64,000 nt of DNA from the NCBI GenBank assembly GCA_963575745.1, contig CAUYUJ010014622.1:123245-187244 (forward strand). Reading direction: 5' to 3'. Shown here piece after piece: positions 61,887 to 64,000 of this stretch. Source of the DNA: Prorocentrum cordatum. Taxonomy: Eukaryota > Sar > Dinophyceae > Prorocentrales > Prorocentraceae. Positions within the stretch are counted from its first letter, which is position 1, and each line of letters opens with the position of its first letter. The notes below the pieces were generated by a model. It did no database searches. It saw nothing but the letters and a program-made list of their open reading frames with translations, and had not been told where the DNA came from. A program made the translations under genes and the position numbers.

Positions 61887-62032
61887 CACCCTGCTTGCCT
61901 CCAGGGTGCCCTGGGTTTCTTGGGTTTCGATGGTTGTGCGATGGAAAGCGCGACGTTCCCACGCCAGAAAATCAAGGGGGTTCAGGGCTGGATTTCTTGT
62001 GGAAGGTTTCTTGCGATCGAGCCCGCATTGCA
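61887..62032 (+). repeat. Dispersed repeat S, copy 4
   Basis: CCCTGCTTGCCTCCAGGGTG ... GGTTTCGATGG ... GCGCGACGTTCCCACGCC ... TTCTTGTGGAAGGTTTCTTG. It is the best-preserved copy together with 37263. Confidence 0.8.
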
Positions 62033-62124
62033 CCTGCGCCTCAAGGTATTCTCGAGGCAGCGCGTGCGGCAGGCGACCCAGCGCCTGGACCCGACGGGGT
62101 GCACGGCCGTGCCTGGCTCAACTC

Positions 62125-62815
62125 GCCTGGAACTCCCAGGAGCCCACGACGGTGGCGGCAGCTGCGCAGTCCGCAGCACGCCAGGGAGCCGCGAAGTCTC
62201 GCTTGGGTGTGCGTGGCTACTCACCCCGCTGAGCCTCCCAGGAGTCCACGAAGGTGGCGACCGTTGCGCAGTTCGCAGCCCCCCAGGGAGCCGTGAGGTC
62301 TCGCCTGGATGTGCGTGGCTTTACGCCCCGCTGGACCTCCCAGCAGCCCACCAAAGTGGCGACAGCTGCGCAGTTGACAGCTCCGGGAGTTGTGGTGTCT
62401 CGCCTGCGTGTGAGTGACTACTTATTCTGCTAGACCTCCCAGGAGCTCACGAAAGTGGCGACCGTTGCGCCGTCCGCAGCCCCTCAGGGAGCCGCCAGGT
62501 CTTGTCTGGGTGTGCGTGACTAACTACCCGCTCCGCTGGACCTCCCACGAACCCACGAAAGTGGCGATCGTTGCCTAGTTTGCAACCCCACAGGGAGCCG
62601 TGAGGTCTCGCCTGGATGTACGAGGCCCCGCGCTCCGCTGGACCTCCCGGGAGCCCACGAAAGTGGCGACAGCTGCGCAGTTGACAGCCCCTTCAGGGAG
62701 TTGTGAGGTTTCGTCTGGGCGTGCGTGACTGCCCATCCCGCTACCTCCCAGGAGCCCACGAAAGTGGCGACGCTTGCGCAGTCGACAGCCCCCCAGGGAG
62801 CCCTTGTCCTGCTCC
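62125..62815 (+). repeat. ~102-bp satellite, seven diverged copies
   Basis: CTCCCAGGAGCCCACGA starts at 62133, 62235, 62337 and so on to 62745. Each unit has AAAGTGGCGAC and CAGGGAGCC. It is the same family, in the opposite orientation, as the 21918-22495 array but more diverged between copies (roughly 80-85%). Confidence 0.9.
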
Positions 62816-62839
62816 TCCTCCCCCCCCCCCTTCTGCAAG

Positions 62840-62952
62840 GCTCCGCCGACCTCCCGACCTGGGGGCGAGCTCGGACCCGATGCAGTGCTACGTCGTGCTG
62901 CGCTGCGGGGTGAACCCGCCGAAGACGACCTGCGTGCAGCCCGTGCCCGTCG
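62840..62952 (+). CDS. Candidate internal exon after a polypyrimidine tract
   Basis: A CTCCTCC/poly-C tract ends in TTCTGCAAG (62831-62839), a good 3' splice site. The following 113 bases are open with protein-like composition (DPMQCYVVLRCGVNPP, then TTCVQPVPV). A donor GTATTTAT follows at 62953. No domain or partner exon was found; four Cys residues suggest a structured or metal-binding segment. An exon of an unrecognised gene is plausible. Confidence 0.4.
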
Positions 62953-63059
62953 GTATTTATTTGTCAGACAGGACGGCGCGGGCGGGAGCACCCCGTCCCC
63001 CCCCACGCGCACACACCCCAGGGCGCGTGATGAAGAAGGCGTCACAGAGAATGCTTCTG

Positions 63060-63300
63060 CTGCAAGGTGTGGTCACCGGGGAGGTGGAGGAGAGGAAGAG
63101 GGGGAGGAGGAGCAGAGGGGAGGAGGTGGAGGAGGAGGAGGAGGAGGAGGAGGGAAATGCGTTGTGCTATTCATGCTCGCGGGGGGACTGGGCGAAGCAA
63201 GAAGGAGCGTGAGATGGAAGAGGTCCAGGGAAGAAGGAGGAGGAGAAGGAGGCGGCGGAGGAGGCGGCGGAGGAGGAGGAGGGCTCGAGTGGGCAGATCC
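63060..63300. repeat. GAG/GGC microsatellite
   Basis: Two purine triplet runs (63075-63155 and 63220-63285) around a short unique segment. Confidence 0.9.
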
Positions 63301-64000
63301 TTTCAATAGTGTGTATGCGGACTGAGACGACGAAATGGAGCCAGCACCAACGCCCAGGCCTCTCTTGGGCGACAAGGGCTGCTTCAAAACGCCTTGAAAG
63401 GCTTACCAAAACTGTAGCTGAGAAGGTTTGGCTCCGGCGATTGCCCCCGCACATTCCGCGCACGAGCGCACCCTTGCATAGTACCTGAAGATGTTCACCC
63501 TTCTCGCACTCCCTGATTTCAGCGCTGTAGCTGGGCTCTAGCTGCGTTGTCCGCCTTTCGCTTAGCACAACTGAAGGTGCTGGCCTTGCGTTGCCCTGAC
63601 TCTGGACTATTGGCCGCAGCGCCTGAACGCTCAACTCCTCTTCTCCTCGCCTCACCTCTTCCCCTCCCCTCCTGCCACCTTCGGTATCCGTTCAGACATG
63701 GTTTTGCGATCACCGGCACGGCGCAGCATCATTTTGTGTTTTTCTGTGCCTTGCAGCGTCCCCTTTGAAATGCTGGAGTTGCCCACTCAAGTTCTCTAGT
63801 AATGCTTGGCCCGCGGCACCGTCCACGCGGTTGCGCGCGAGCCGCTTATCTGCGATGCTCCCCCCGCCCCACTCCAGTCTCCCTCTTCTCCTGCCCCCTC
63901 TCTGATTACCTTCTCTCCTCTCTCAAAGCCCCCCCTCTCCCTCCTCTGTGGACGCCTCCCCCCTCCTCGCCACCATCTCCTCTTCCGTACTCCTCCTCCC
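63301..64000. other. No gene seen; pyrimidine-rich end
   Basis: Short frames only. From about 63855 the sequence becomes CT-rich with CTCCC words, probably the start of another array. Confidence 0.45.

Noticed and set aside
1-64000. tRNA, rRNA, 5S or snRNA genes
   Set aside because: I scanned for cloverleaf ends, the GGTTCGAATCC-type B box and conserved rRNA words and saw none I could support. A covariance-model search would be decisive.

Overview
The window looks like nuclear DNA of a dinoflagellate. The best evidence is a near-complete relict of the dinoflagellate trans-spliced leader at 58338-58356 (18 of 19 bases). Supporting evidence is the high GC content, the many trinucleotide arrays and tandem minisatellites, a short-exon gene spliced at AGGT boundaries, and retroelements of types I associate with dinoflagellates. 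Most of the sequence is repeats and dead mobile elements. A 100-base run of N at 28901-29000 is a scaffold gap. Real host genes are very few.

Layout: 0-5.7 kb holds a CAT microsatellite, a ~78-bp minisatellite, a ~0.6-0.75-kb tandem segment and a GC-rich dispersed repeat. 5.75-13.33 kb is one tyrosine-recombinase retroelement (DIRS order, PAT/Ngaro-type split direct repeats A1 ... B1-A2-B2) inserted in a TA microsatellite. It encodes a gag-like ORF, reverse transcriptase, RNase H and tyrosine recombinase. A complete DNMT3-like cytosine-C5 DNA methyltransferase sits inside the RNase H domain. The copy carries several frameshifts and stops. 13.3-20 kb is minisatellites, decamer arrays and an old ~1.3-kb duplication. 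20.65-21.61 kb is the one convincing intact host gene, a three-exon ankyrin-repeat protein of 207 residues. 21.9-30.2 kb is satellites, a duplicated GAGGCT-rich segment, small inverted-repeat elements and the gap.

30-46 kb is mostly unassigned sequence. It contains small dispersed elements (one nested in another), a degraded LINE-like RT fragment (minus strand), a ~1.7-kb proline-codon minisatellite at 39.2-40.9 kb, long inverted repeats and GAG/CTC arrays. 47.0-56.4 kb is a decayed Ty1/Copia retrotransposon on the minus strand (gag, zinc knuckle, protease, integrase, RT, RNase H); its protease is split by a small AT-rich element. 56.8-58.3 kb is a purine array facing a pyrimidine array. 58.34-61.72 kb is the 5' part of a LINE (plus strand) that begins with the relict spliced leader, carries an AP-endonuclease split by a GC-rich repeat, and ends at a CTC array before any RT. 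61.9-62.8 kb carries a dispersed repeat and a second block of the 101-bp satellite seen at 21.9 kb, followed by an exon-like segment.

No tRNA, rRNA, CRISPR or bacterial-type operon was found. Gene interaction is limited to the modular polyproteins of the three retroelements. The most notable system is the retroelement that carries its own cytosine methyltransferase.
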